Assembly (NCBI GenBank): GCA_030647415.1
Contig: JAUSKB010000008.1
Coordinates: 1 to 35,314, forward strand
Direction of reading: 5' to 3'
From: a bacterium
GTDB taxonomy: Bacteria > Patescibacteriota > Minisyncoccia > UBA6257 > GWB1-50-10
Length of the DNA: 35,314 nucleotides
The notes below the pieces were generated by a model. It made no database searches. It was not told the origin of the DNA and saw only the letters and a list, made by a program, of their open reading frames with translations. A program made the translations under genes and the position numbers. This document shows, piece by piece, positions 10,437 to 19,752 of the stretch; the stretch's first letter is position 1, and each line of letters opens with the position of its first letter.

Positions 10437-11705
10437 TTATTGCTTCGCAGGCGTCACCGTCTCACGGCTCATGTAGAGGCGGAGGAACGACCGGGTGATA
10501 GTAATGGCGGAGAACATGCTCATGATGACACCGAGGAAGAGCGTGAGCGCAAACCCACGCACGAAGCTTGAGGTGAAGGAGTAGAGCACCGCGGCGGTGA
10601 TGAGCGTGGAGATATTCGAATCACGAATGGAGGTCCACGCCCGCTTGAACCCCTCCTCGATGGCTGTTTTCCGGAGAAAGCCGCGCTTCAGCTCCTCCTT
10701 AGTCCGCTCGAAAACGAGGATATTCGCATCCACCGCCATACCGATGGAGAGGATGAACCCCGCGATGCCGGAGAGCGTCATCGTGACTCCCGTGAGCTTG
10801 AAGAGCGCGGCGGTGAGCGCGATGTACATGAGGAGCGCCGCGGCGGCGAAGACGCCGAGTGTCCGGTAATACAGGAGCATGAACAGGATAACCATCATCG
10901 TCCCGATCGCGCCGGCAAGCACGGCCTTCGTGAGCGAATCCTGCCCGAAGTCGGCGTCCACCGTCTGCTGATTCACGAGTGTGATGGGCGCGGGAAGCGC
11001 GCCGGCGTTGAAACGCTCGACGAGCGTCCGCGCCTCCTGGAGCGTGAACCTGCCGGTGATCTGCGCCTTGCCGCCGCTGATCTTCTCCTGCACGACCGGC
11101 GCCTCGATAAGCTGGTTGTCCAGGAACACCGCAATCGGCTTTCCGACGTTCTTGCCCGTCAGCTCCTCAAACAGCTTCGCGCCCTCATCATTGAACTCCA
11201 AACTCACCTGTGCCGCACGGGTCACGGAGTCGAGGGTGAGTTGCGCCCCCTTCACGTAGCGGCCGGTGAGCGCAGTCGGGACGAATGCGGTCGTCGAGGT
11301 TCCGTTCACGTCCACCTGGGTCACCTCCCGGAATTCCAAAAACGGCGTCTCACCGATCTCCTTGATCGCCTGATTCACGTCCTTTATGCCGGCAAGCTCC
11401 ACCACGAGCCGCGTCCGCTCGCCCGCAACCTCGGTGTACACCCGCGGTTCGGAGACACCGAACAGGTTTACCCGGCGTTCGATAACATCCCGGAGGCCCC
11501 CGATGACCGATTCCTGGTCAGCACCCTGGACATTCGAGAGGTCCATCTCATAGGTCAAGACGCTCCCGCCCGCGAGGTCGAGGCCGAGCTTCCACGGCAG
11601 GACATGACTCCACCGCCAAAAAAGCGGCTGGTACGAAAAAAGCCCTGCGGCGACCGAGAGCGCAATCGCGACGACGATCCACACGCGAAGGCGACGATAC
11701 TGCAT
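10437..11705 (-). CDS. secD: Protein translocase subunit SecD
   Basis: LGLDLAGGSVLTYEMD, FILSIGMAVDANILVFERTKEE; start at MQYRRLRV. Confidence 0.95.
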   Translation of the reverse strand: MQYRRLRVWIVVAIALSVAAGLFSYQPLFWRWSHVLPWKLGLDLAGGSVLTYEMDLSNVQGADQESVIGGLRDVIERRVNLFGVSEPRVYTEVAGERTRLVVELAGIKDVNQAIKEIGETPFLEFREVTQVDVNGTSTTAFVPTALTGRYVKGAQLTLDSVTRAAQVSLEFNDEGAKLFEELTGKNVGKPIAVFLDNQLIEAPVVQEKISGGKAQITGRFTLQEARTLVERFNAGALPAPITLVNQQTVDADFGQDSLTKAVLAGAIGTMMVILFMLLYYRTLGVFAAAALLMYIALTAALFKLTGVTMTLSGIAGFILSIGMAVDANILVFERTKEELKRGFLRKTAIEEGFKRAWTSIRDSNISTLITAAVLYSFTSSFVRGFALTLFLGVIMSMFSAITITRSFLRLYMSRETVTPAKQ

Positions 11706-11721
11706 ATATCGTGCTCTAGTG

Positions 11722-11727
11722 TATACT
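11722..11727 (+). promoter_or_regulatory. -10 element placing TSS at the start codon (leaderless)
   Basis: TATACT 7 nt before ATG at 11735. Confidence 0.45.
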
Positions 11728-11734
11728 AAGCGTG

Positions 11735-12760
11735 ATGAAGTATCAACTGACCACGCTCGTCTTGGGCGAAGTGTCTCGGGAGATGCGCGGCACCATCTTC
11801 CAAATGAAGACCCTCCGGAGCGCACCGCACTACTTCGAGGTGTCCGTCCCCCACCAGGTCATGGTCGGCGAGGAGCGTCACACCATCGACGGACGTGAAG
11901 TAGTGTTCGACCTGAAGGGCTACCCGCCGGATATCCTGCTCATTCAGACGACCACGGAGGTCCCCGACATCTTCAGCGAGGATATCTTCACCCTCGAGGA
12001 GCAGATCTACAACCAATGCCGCGAGATCTTGGAACGGCACGGTGGCAACCGGCGCTTCAGTGAGATGTACTCGATTTTCGAGGTTGCTGGATATAAAGGC
12101 GACCCGGAGCAGTTCATGCCCCATGCGTCGCGCATGGCCTCGCTCCTCAAATCGGAGCGGGTTGAGCTTGACCCGCGGGAGGTCGAGTACACGCTCGCCA
12201 CGCAAATCAAGTACGCCCGGCACGACCTCGCCATCATCGATTGGGACGGCGCCTTCCTCTTCGACATTGAAGGTGTCTTCGCGCCAACCGTGGAGCTCTT
12301 GACGCTCGCGAACGTCCAGCTCCTCCGTCACCGGATTACCGACCGGCGGCTCGACGAGCACCTCGAACGCATGGCCTCCCTGGTAAAGACCATGCCGAAA
12401 AAACTCTCCATCTTCCGACCGACGGCGAAGGAAATCGACCGGCAACTTGAAGAGATCGTCCGCTACCGAATGCTCGCCATCCAGGCATTCCAGACCGTCG
12501 AACGTGAGATTAAGCTCATCGGCGACTGGTACTCGGCGCGCATTTTCGATATCGCGGCACGAAAGTTCAAAATCCTCGAGTGGCGCGACTCCATCAAGGA
12601 GAAGCTGGAGTTTATCGAAGACATCTACACGATTGTGGTGGAAAACTTCGGCCTCTCCCGCAAGGACCGCGCCGAGTTCGCGCAGATCATCTTCTTCTTC
12701 ATTCTCCAAATCGGCTGGCTCGCGCTCATCATCCTCGAATTCATTTATTTCACCCGATGA
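11735..12760 (+). CDS. RMD1/YagE (DUF155) family protein
   Basis: C-terminal RYRMLAIQAFQTVEREIKLIGDWYSARIFDIAARKFKILEWRDSIKEKLEFIEDIYTIVVEN plus terminal TM matches the DUF155 pattern from memory. Confidence 0.65.
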   Translation: MKYQLTTLVLGEVSREMRGTIFQMKTLRSAPHYFEVSVPHQVMVGEERHTIDGREVVFDLKGYPPDILLIQTTTEVPDIFSEDIFTLEEQIYNQCREILERHGGNRRFSEMYSIFEVAGYKGDPEQFMPHASRMASLLKSERVELDPREVEYTLATQIKYARHDLAIIDWDGAFLFDIEGVFAPTVELLTLANVQLLRHRITDRRLDEHLERMASLVKTMPKKLSIFRPTAKEIDRQLEEIVRYRMLAIQAFQTVEREIKLIGDWYSARIFDIAARKFKILEWRDSIKEKLEFIEDIYTIVVENFGLSRKDRAEFAQIIFFFILQIGWLALIILEFIYFTR

Positions 12761-13239
12761 TACCAATGAACCGACCACAGGCCATACACGCGCTTCTCGC
12801 CGCAACCGACCAAGCGATCACCGCGCTTGAAGCACAGCTCGCGGAAACACAGCGCCATGCCGGCGCGGCACCGAGCGCTATGGAATCGCACAGCGACACG
12901 ACTCGGAGTCAGCTGCAAGCTGTCGTCATAAACACGAGGAGTGCTCTCGATGGGAAACGGCGGATGCGTGCCGGCATCGCGGGCGCGGTGGCAAGCGCGG
13001 ACACATCAGTGCGACCGGGATCCCTCGTCACGATAACGGACCCGACGCACGGACCGCTCACCTACCTCGTCCTCGATGCCGGTGGCGGCGTAGAAACAAC
13101 CGTGGATGGTGAACGGGTCTTCGTCCTCGGGAGCGCGACTCCGCTCGCAAAGCTCCTCATCGGCCACCAGGCCGGAACGACGCTTATGTTTCGGCAAGCA
13201 ACCGCCGAGCGGACGCTCACTATTCAGACCATTGCGTAG
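12757..13239 (+). CDS. GreA/GreB-type C-terminal domain protein
   Basis: RPGSLVTITDPTHGPLTYLVLDAGGG...VLGSATPLAKLLIGHQAGTTLMF; ATGA overlap with upstream gene. Confidence 0.6.
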   Translation: MIPMNRPQAIHALLAATDQAITALEAQLAETQRHAGAAPSAMESHSDTTRSQLQAVVINTRSALDGKRRMRAGIAGAVASADTSVRPGSLVTITDPTHGPLTYLVLDAGGGVETTVDGERVFVLGSATPLAKLLIGHQAGTTLMFRQATAERTLTIQTIA

Positions 13240-13248
13240 CTGCCGTCC

Positions 13249-14895
13249 CTACCCTCGCTTGAGGTGCGCAAATGAGTACTGTTGTGTCGCCCCCACCTTC
13301 TTCCCCGGATTGAAGATGTTCTGGGGATCGAAAATCTGCTTCACCCGCTCGAAGAGCGTGTACATTTCCTGCCCGAACTCCTCACGGAGGTAGGGGCTCC
13401 GGATGAGCCCGTCGTTATGCTCACCGGTCAAGGACCCGCCATACTGCAGCACGAGCTTGAACACCTCCGCCGCCACGCGCGGAATCTTTTCGCGCTCGCG
13501 CGCGTCCGAAAGCTTCATGAGCGGGATGATGTGGAAATTCCCGTCGCCGACATGCCCCGCAATGGTGTAGAGCAACTGATGCCGATCAAGAATCTCATAG
13601 AGCTTTGGGAGAAACTGCGGGAGCACCTCCGGCCGCACCACGCAGTCATCAATGAATGGGGCGGTCTGGCGGTCCGTAATTTTTTCCCGGAGCAGGGTGA
13701 AGCTCTCTCGCCTGACCAGCCAGTACTTCTCACGTTCGCGGTCGGAACGCGCCTCGCGGACCGTCGCCGGGAACCGCCCAAATTCACGGGCAAGTGCATG
13801 GACCTTCTCGAGAGCGGCGGCCGTGGTCTCCTCCTCGAATTCGATAAGCAGGACAAGCTTTGGCAATCCCTTGGTGACCGCCATCCAGACCTCGGGGAGG
13901 AACCGTACCCCAAGCGAGAGGAAGTGGAAGAAGCCCATGCGGCTCGCAAACGAGGAAAAGAATTTGAGTGCGAGCCGGAATGTGTGGTCGTCAAACGATT
14001 CGAAGCTCGTCGGGTGGAATGGAAGCACCGTATGGACGATCTCCGCGAGCGGCGCGAGGTCACGAAGCATAACCACGAGCATACCGGCACCTGCCCGCCT
14101 TGGTACGAGCCGGAACGACGCCTCCGTCACGATGCCGAGCGTCCCTTGGGACCCCACGATAAGCTTCGTGAGATCGAACCGCTTCCCGTTCCATACGTCC
14201 CAAAGGTTGTATCCCGACGAGTTCTTTGAGACCTTCGGGCGCGACCGGTCGAGGAGTTCTCGATTCTGCTCGATGAGCGTGGCGACGCTGTTATAGAGCC
14301 GTCCCTCAAACGTCTGCTCGCGCCGCTTCCGGTCAAGCTCCTCCGGCGTCATACGGTGGAGCGCGTATTCATGCCCATCGGAAAGTACCACCTTCAACCC
14401 CACGACGTACCGGTCAGTCTTCCCGTACGCGAGCGACTTCTCGCCGCCGGCGTTGTTTGATACCATCCCCCCCACCGCGGCGAGCTCCCGGGATGCGGGG
14501 TACGAGGGGAGAAATCCTCCCAGAGCGAGCGTCGCCCGTTCAAAATCGCGGTAGAACACACCGGGCTGCGCCGTCGCGGCATCGAGGCGAACATCCACGA
14601 TGCGGTTTAGGTGCGCGGTACAGTCGACGACGATGGATTCCGTGAGCGGACCGCCGGACATATCCGTCCCCGCCGAACGGGCGGTGAGGGATAGCGCCGG
14701 ATATTCCGTTTTCTTTTCCGCCACAAATCGAACGAGCGCCTGAACGTCCGCGCTATCGAGCGGCCGAACCACGACCGACGGCATCACTTCGAAGAGGCTC
14801 GCATCGCGCGAGTACGCCACGAGTGTCGCCACATCATCGAGTACCTCTCCGCGCACCACGGCTTTCAATTCATCCGCGAGCGTCATCCCATTCAT
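13249..14895 (-). CDS. FAD-binding oxidase (GlcD/D-lactate dehydrogenase-like)
   Basis: SLTARSAGTDMSGGPLTESIVVDCTAHLN, AAVGGMVSNNAGGEKSLAYGKT, GEHNDGLIRSPYL, FDPQNIFNPGKK. Confidence 0.92.
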   Translation of the reverse strand: MNGMTLADELKAVVRGEVLDDVATLVAYSRDASLFEVMPSVVVRPLDSADVQALVRFVAEKKTEYPALSLTARSAGTDMSGGPLTESIVVDCTAHLNRIVDVRLDAATAQPGVFYRDFERATLALGGFLPSYPASRELAAVGGMVSNNAGGEKSLAYGKTDRYVVGLKVVLSDGHEYALHRMTPEELDRKRREQTFEGRLYNSVATLIEQNRELLDRSRPKVSKNSSGYNLWDVWNGKRFDLTKLIVGSQGTLGIVTEASFRLVPRRAGAGMLVVMLRDLAPLAEIVHTVLPFHPTSFESFDDHTFRLALKFFSSFASRMGFFHFLSLGVRFLPEVWMAVTKGLPKLVLLIEFEEETTAAALEKVHALAREFGRFPATVREARSDREREKYWLVRRESFTLLREKITDRQTAPFIDDCVVRPEVLPQFLPKLYEILDRHQLLYTIAGHVGDGNFHIIPLMKLSDAREREKIPRVAAEVFKLVLQYGGSLTGEHNDGLIRSPYLREEFGQEMYTLFERVKQIFDPQNIFNPGKKVGATQQYSFAHLKRG

Positions 14896-14937
14896 TGTAT
14901 AGAATCAGAAAAACAAAAGGTCCCCAAGTTGAATCCC

Positions 14938-14976
14938 GAGGCGAGACCTTAAAAAGGAATCTTAAGGTCTCGCCTC
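14938..14976. repeat. 15-bp perfect stem upstream of the FAD oxidase gene
   Basis: GAGGCGAGACCTTAA aaaggaatc TTAAGGTCTCGCCTC. Confidence 0.75.
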
Positions 14977-15059
14977 CTCCTACCCAACGCTCGTCTCACC
15001 CTTGAACGAATATGGAGTAAATGGACGGTTGGTGCCAGAGAGGACGCCACCCGAGCACC

Positions 15060-15593
15060 TTACTCGATACCAAGGAGCTCCACCTCGAAAATGAGCGTCG
15101 CGTTCGGCGGAATGGGACCGCCGGGCGTTCCCTGGGCGCCATATGCCAGTTCGGGTGGGATGATGAGCTTCCGCTTCCCGCCCACCTGCATCCCCTTCAC
15201 GCCCTCGTCCCACCCACGAATCACCTGTCCCGCACCCAGCGTGAACGTGAACGGCTCACCGCGGTCGCGCGAACTGTCGAACTTCGTCCCATCCTCGAGC
15301 ACGCCCACATAGTGCACCGAGACATTTTTCCCCGGCACCGCCTCCGCGCCCGTTCCCTTCACCTCCTCGACAATCTTGAGTTCCGGCATGTTTGTTGGTT
15401 GTGGTGGTTTGTTTACCTCCTGCGACGATACCGGTTCTGGCTGTACAATCGGCGTCGAGCCGAGACTGCTGTCCGAGAGCGGCGGCGTATCCGCTGGATT
15501 CTTTGTGCTCGTTCCGGCAACCGTGTAGATTGCGACGACGAGAACGAGGGCGATACCGCCCCACATGAGCACGTTTTTTGTTTCCGGTGTCAT
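15060..15593 (-). CDS. FKBP-type peptidyl-prolyl cis-trans isomerase, membrane-anchored
   Basis: N-terminal [64 protein letters not shown]. Confidence 0.95.
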   Translation of the reverse strand: MTPETKNVLMWGGIALVLVVAIYTVAGTSTKNPADTPPLSDSSLGSTPIVQPEPVSSQEVNKPPQPTNMPELKIVEEVKGTGAEAVPGKNVSVHYVGVLEDGTKFDSSRDRGEPFTFTLGAGQVIRGWDEGVKGMQVGGKRKLIIPPELAYGAQGTPGGPIPPNATLIFEVELLGIE

Positions 15594-15651
15594 GCTGTCC
15601 CATTGTACCACATCAACGGTCTATAATGACGGCAAACACACTCCAAGGATA

Positions 15652-15689
15652 AATATACCATTAGCGACGGCCGTCACTAATGGTATATT
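15652..15689. repeat. PAL-A palindrome copy 2 (3' of PaaX/Cas2-like gene, upstream of FKBP)
   Basis: AATATACC ATTAGCG ACGGCCGT CACTAAT GGTATATT (one mismatched pair). Confidence 0.9.
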
Positions 15690-15725
15690 CTGGGCTGGTA
15701 CCCCACGCTTTAGTGTCGCGTCCTT

Positions 15726-16379
15726 TCACCTCAAATGCACCCTCGTCCGGTCCTTGAGCGTCCCTTCCCTCCCCACCTCGAAGATTTCTAGGTGGTGGAG
15801 AATACGAAGGGTGCGAGCGTCCTTCAGGAAGCGTTCGGGGAGCGACCGTGTGCCGAGCCAGACGCTCTGGTGGAGCTTCCGGTACTCGTTCCGGACGAGC
15901 ACGGCACGGACCCAGTCGCGCTTCCACCGCTCGCGCTCGGGGATGTCATAGGACACTATCGTGATCGCCGTGCGGTCGGGTCCCGGCGGGTACGACCCCG
16001 GGTCCGGAACGTGCGGGCGCTTTGCGCGCAATTGTCGTTCGCGGAGACCACGCTCGGTGAGCCGGACTGTCGCGGCTCCGCCACGGCCATGACGTTCGAC
16101 GATGCCGTCGTGCACCAAGTCGGTAATCGTCCGGTAGTAGCGGAGCCGGGACCGGAGCCGCTCGTCCCGACGCTCGGCGCGCGCCGCGAACTTCCGCTCG
16201 TGCCTCGCGGCCGCCGGACCATACCCAGGACTCGGGTGGAGGCGCATGGGCGCCGGGGTGCTCGGGTCCGTCGTGGCGGCGTAGATCTCGTCGCAAAGGT
16301 CGGTCACGATCCACTCCGTGCCGGCAAGCACCTCCATCACTTGCGCGCGCAGTGATCTCCACCGTGCCACATTCGCCAT
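15726..16379 (-). CDS. PaaX-like/Cas2-fold transcriptional regulator, paralog 1
   Basis: C-terminal ITIVSYDIPERERWKRDWVRAVLVRNEYRKLHQSVWLGTRSLPERFLKD, homologous by eye to 19250-19741; N-terminal winged-helix-like region. Confidence 0.7.
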   Translation of the reverse strand: MANVARWRSLRAQVMEVLAGTEWIVTDLCDEIYAATTDPSTPAPMRLHPSPGYGPAAARHERKFAARAERRDERLRSRLRYYRTITDLVHDGIVERHGRGGAATVRLTERGLRERQLRAKRPHVPDPGSYPPGPDRTAITIVSYDIPERERWKRDWVRAVLVRNEYRKLHQSVWLGTRSLPERFLKDARTLRILHHLEIFEVGREGTLKDRTRVHLR

Positions 16380-16385
16380 TTCATA

Positions 16386-16423
16386 ATTATACCATTAGTG
16401 ACGGCCGTAGCTAATGGTATATT
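16386..16423. repeat. PAL-A palindrome copy 3, overlaps putative -10 of paralog 1
   Basis: ATTATACC ATTAGTG ACGGCCGT AGCTAAT GGTATATT; minus strand reads TGGTATAAT 6 nt before the ATG. Confidence 0.88.
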
Positions 16424-16463
16424 TTAACGCGACTGGAAACGGGGATATTTTAGCTGGGAAAGT

Positions 16464-16808
16464 TCATGATTCGGTCTCAATGACCGCTACTTCGTCGCCG
16501 ACCTCCGTCCGGCTCGCGTCCACGGACCATTCAGGGAGCTCAAGCGCGTACGCTGCGGTCGGTTTCCAAAACACAAAGGAGCCGGGGCGCATGGAACGCT
16601 GGACCATCTTTATGATCCCCCTCTGGTCGAATACCACGACGTCGATGGGAAACTTCATTCCGAACGTGTGGATACCGAACCGCGTTTTCAGGAGGAGCGG
16701 CCGCGCCTCCGTCCGGTGCAAGAGGCCGACGAGCTTCTCGCCAAACGTAACCGCCCGCCGCACATCCTCGGCAATGACCGTCTGTTTGGTTCGATTCAAG
16801 ATGCGCAT
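16464..16808 (-). CDS. DUF192 family protein
   Basis: LVGLLHRTEARPLLLKTRFGIHTFGMKFPIDVVVFDQRGIIKMV... Confidence 0.85.
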   Translation of the reverse strand: MRILNRTKQTVIAEDVRRAVTFGEKLVGLLHRTEARPLLLKTRFGIHTFGMKFPIDVVVFDQRGIIKMVQRSMRPGSFVFWKPTAAYALELPEWSVDASRTEVGDEVAVIETES

Positions 16809-16815
16809 GATAGTA

Positions 16816-17448
16816 TCAGCCTTCTAAAAACTTGAGGAGTTGCTTTTTTGTAATCTCCGGATTTTCTGCGTACCCAGGATGTTTAGTATAGAGTAATTTT
16901 TTCACACCATCATCGTCGCCCGACGTAATACCTTGAAGCCATCTATTAAGAACACTAACCACCCTTGTTTCCCTACTAAACAACTGACCGAGTATTTCCT
17001 TAGAAACGTGCGTCTCCACGCCAATAAACTCGACGGCATATTCACTGCCCAATACTTTCTCAAAAATAAGTTTAGTTCGGTTCATGTGGTAATCCGATGT
17101 TATCACAATGACTTTGTTCCAATGGTGAACGCGGAGATACTGAATTTTGCAAAAGTAAGCGTTGCCGATGGTATCTTTTGATTCCTCTTCTTTGAAAATC
17201 ACATCCGGGGAAACTCCAAGCACTGTAGCATATTCCTTCATCGCTTCCGCCTCAGTCTGTAACGGCGTATCCTCTCGCCAGAAATCCCAACAACCGGACA
17301 TGAGCAAACGCGGTGCGGCGCCTTCTCGAAACAAATCAACTCCTTTTTGTACGCGCGACCGAGCAATGTCAGGCAAAGAGCCATCCGAATTCACTCCACC
17401 TCCGAGAATGATAATCACATCTTTCGTTGTATTATTTTTGTTTTGCAT
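16816..17448 (-). CDS. YdcF/SanA-like DUF218 family protein
   Basis: VIIILGGGVNSDGSLPDIARSRVQKGVDLFREGAAPRLLMSG...DTIGNAYF...VITSDYHMNRTKLIF. Confidence 0.9.
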   Translation of the reverse strand: MQNKNNTTKDVIIILGGGVNSDGSLPDIARSRVQKGVDLFREGAAPRLLMSGCWDFWREDTPLQTEAEAMKEYATVLGVSPDVIFKEEESKDTIGNAYFCKIQYLRVHHWNKVIVITSDYHMNRTKLIFEKVLGSEYAVEFIGVETHVSKEILGQLFSRETRVVSVLNRWLQGITSGDDDGVKKLLYTKHPGYAENPEITKKQLLKFLEG

Positions 17449-17458
17449 TTGAGTCTTT

Positions 17459-18316
17459 TTAAAAGCATGACCGGAGAATACCAATGTTCTTCGCATCCGG
17501 CCCTTCATCATCGAACCCAGGCACCTCAAGGAGCCAAACTTTGTCGTGAAGGCGCTTTTCGTTTGCTAAATTCTTAAAAGCCGTGATGCCCATAAACCCC
17601 TCACCAATGTTCTCGTGCTTGTCGTGGTGCGAGCTAGATTCGGTCATGGAATCGTTCGCGTGAATCACGGTGAGATTCTCCATGCCGATAGCAGTATCCC
17701 ATGCATCGAAAAGTTTCGTGATGTTCGCTGGCGTGTACTCCGTGATGATACCCGCCTCAAAAGCGTGCGCGGTGTCGAAGCAGACCTCCACGCGGTCGGA
17801 CGCCGCACCATTGAACAGGCGCGCCACGTCTTCGATAGTCGCACCAATCTTATCCCCACCGCCCGCACTGTTTTCAAGGAGGAGTTTTGCCGTTCCGGGG
17901 ACCGCCTTCAGCACCTTTTTAATTCCCTCAATCTCCTGCTCAATCGCCGCATCGCGGTCTATCCCCTTTGATGAGCCAAGGTGAAAAATGAGTCCGTCCG
18001 CGCCGATGGCCGCCGCAATCTTCAGGTGGTCAACCAAACTCTGCACCGAGTTCATATAGAAGTCCGGGTTTGCGCTCGCGAGGTTCACGAGGTACGCCGC
18101 GTGGAGGTAGCACCCGCGGAGACCGCTCTTCGCGTATACATCGCGGTACCGCGCTACGTCATCCGCACTCGGGTGCTTTGCGCGCCACGACTGCGGCGAC
18201 GCGCCGAATATCTGGATGGCGTCCGCGCCAATCGCCTGCGCGTTCGTGACCGCGTTCACCAACCCACCCGCCGCGGAGACATGCCCCCCGATGATTGGCT
18301 TCGATTTTGCTCCCAT
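17459..18316 (-). CDS. nfo: Endonuclease IV (AP endonuclease)
   Basis: GGHVSAAGGLVNAV, LLLENSAGGGDKIGATIEDVARLF, VCFDTAHAFEAG, VIHANDSM. Confidence 0.95.
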   Translation of the reverse strand: MGAKSKPIIGGHVSAAGGLVNAVTNAQAIGADAIQIFGASPQSWRAKHPSADDVARYRDVYAKSGLRGCYLHAAYLVNLASANPDFYMNSVQSLVDHLKIAAAIGADGLIFHLGSSKGIDRDAAIEQEIEGIKKVLKAVPGTAKLLLENSAGGGDKIGATIEDVARLFNGAASDRVEVCFDTAHAFEAGIITEYTPANITKLFDAWDTAIGMENLTVIHANDSMTESSSHHDKHENIGEGFMGITAFKNLANEKRLHDKVWLLEVPGFDDEGPDAKNIGILRSCF

Positions 18317-18339
18317 GTCTCTATTGTACCAGTAGCTTT

Positions 18340-18370
18340 AAAATTAACGACATCATAAGTCGTTAATTTT
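18340..18370. repeat. 12-bp-arm inverted repeat just upstream of the nfo -10
   Basis: AAAATTAACGAC atcataa GTCGTTAATTTT. Confidence 0.7.
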
Positions 18371-18403
18371 TTTGTGGTATAATAATGTTCAGCGGTATCG
18401 AAA

Positions 18404-18425
18404 AGCCCGCGCATATGCGCGGGCT
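18404..18425 (-). terminator. 22-bp perfect palindrome, probable terminator of 18433-19059
   Basis: AGCCCGCGCATATGCGCGGGCT followed on the minus strand by TTTTC. Confidence 0.55.
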
Positions 18426-18432
18426 CGAACCA

Positions 18433-19059
18433 CTAAATTCGAACTACTGCAATCTTCCAGTCCGCGAGACAGCTATTGTCTATGGAACAAAAACTCATCC
18501 CACGCTTCTGTTCACTGTTCCTGCTCACCCAGGATACGCAGACCCCAGAACCTTCCCTCTCCGAAATTTGACCACCAATGATGTTTCCCAGCACCTTAGT
18601 GTCTAGAAGGTCCACGATATGGATCGCCCCGAACTCCTTGAACGTCGTCATCCGATACTTCAACCGATTCAGCCTGGCAATCACCGAGCCAACGTCTCCT
18701 TCTTGGCAGACATCCGTATCGGGAGATAGAATTTCAATATCAAAGTCACCTGGGAGAATGGTTCCTTGTTTCTCTGAGTGATGAAGAATAATATCTTCAT
18801 ACCTGCATAGCTTCTTATAGACCTCTCTCCATGAATGCACTTCCGTCGTACGAATGGAATACCTCTGAGAAAATCCGAGAAAATTCCAGAAGTCCCGGCG
18901 GTCGATCTTACGAAAATCCATCATCGACAACTTGCTCAAGTCGGACAGAAATCCGCTTTCAAGTAATGCCTGAACGTATTCCCGGTCCTCTGCCGCCGAG
19001 GAGAGAATGCGTATCAAATCCCCCAACTGTGGCCAGGTTGCCTTTTTTCTGCTATCCAT
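18433..19059 (-). CDS. Hypothetical protein
   Basis: 208-aa ORF, no recognised family. Confidence 0.6.
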   Translation of the reverse strand: MDSRKKATWPQLGDLIRILSSAAEDREYVQALLESGFLSDLSKLSMMDFRKIDRRDFWNFLGFSQRYSIRTTEVHSWREVYKKLCRYEDIILHHSEKQGTILPGDFDIEILSPDTDVCQEGDVGSVIARLNRLKYRMTTFKEFGAIHIVDLLDTKVLGNIIGGQISEREGSGVCVSWVSRNSEQKRGMSFCSIDNSCLADWKIAVVRI

Positions 19060-19249
19060 GGCAATCCTCCGTGGTTCGCGTTTGCGCCGTCCGGAATCTC
19101 CGGTTCGCGGTACTAACGACCATTGTGAATGAACGTCTCTTTTCTACACCTCTTTCCCCGCTACGTCAATAGTAACAACTTTTGTGTGATAGCACTTATT
19201 TTGTTATCATGAATCAAACGAGCGCTTTAACCCCAAGTATGCAACCTCC

Positions 19250-19741
19250 ATGAGTTTCACCAACGACCTTTTTGAGTTCTTCGAAGAGTTCCGCGGACCA
19301 TACCGCGTCGTGCGGTACTACTACAGCAACCACTATTACCAGATACACCAGACGCCGGCACAGCGGATCGCTGACACTACCTTCCGCGTCACCCTCTCCC
19401 GGCTCAAGCAACGAGGTCTCATCGCGAATACCCGCGGCGCCTGGCACATTACCGCACTCGGCAAGCGCGAGCTCCTGAAACGCGCTCAATCGCGGACCGA
19501 GCAAGTTGACATCCGAAAGAAACAAAAATCACTCATCATCATCTTCGATATACCTGAATCGCTGAAAGCGAAGCGGAACTGGCTCCGCACAGAGCTCGTC
19601 GCGCTCGGCTTCGAGATGCTCCAAAAGAGCGTCTGGTTCGGTCCGGGGCCGCTCCCCCGCTCGTTCCTCGACAAGCTCAAAAACCTCGACCTGCTTCCAT
19701 ACATCAAATTCCTCGATGCGAGAGAATCCGATATCATCTAG
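19250..19741 (+). CDS. PaaX-like/Cas2-fold transcriptional regulator, paralog 2
   Basis: wHTH-like N-terminus; LIIIFDIPESLKAKRNWLRTELVALGFEMLQKSVWFGPGPLPRSFLDKLKNLDLLPYIKFL. Confidence 0.75.
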   Translation: MSFTNDLFEFFEEFRGPYRVVRYYYSNHYYQIHQTPAQRIADTTFRVTLSRLKQRGLIANTRGAWHITALGKRELLKRAQSRTEQVDIRKKQKSLIIIFDIPESLKAKRNWLRTELVALGFEMLQKSVWFGPGPLPRSFLDKLKNLDLLPYIKFLDARESDII

Positions 19742-19752
19742 TGAACATAGTT

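Noticed and set aside
11726-12805. 359-aa minus-strand ORF opposite the DUF155 gene
   Set aside because: Antisense shadow of a credible CDS; low-complexity acidic composition.
13282-14229. 315-aa plus-strand ORF opposite the FAD oxidase
   Set aside because: Antisense shadow of a clear oxidase gene.
15652-16423. CRISPR locus, prompted by the Cas2-like domain and flanking repeats
   Set aside because: Only two repeat copies here, ~730 bp apart and separated by a gene; no spacer array and no cas1. The protein has an N-terminal region more consistent with PaaX-type regulators.
18385-18606. Plus-strand ORF preceded by TGTGGTATAATAATG
   Set aside because: Good -10-like sequence but the ORF is antisense to 18433-19059 and contains the 22-bp palindrome; coding not supported.
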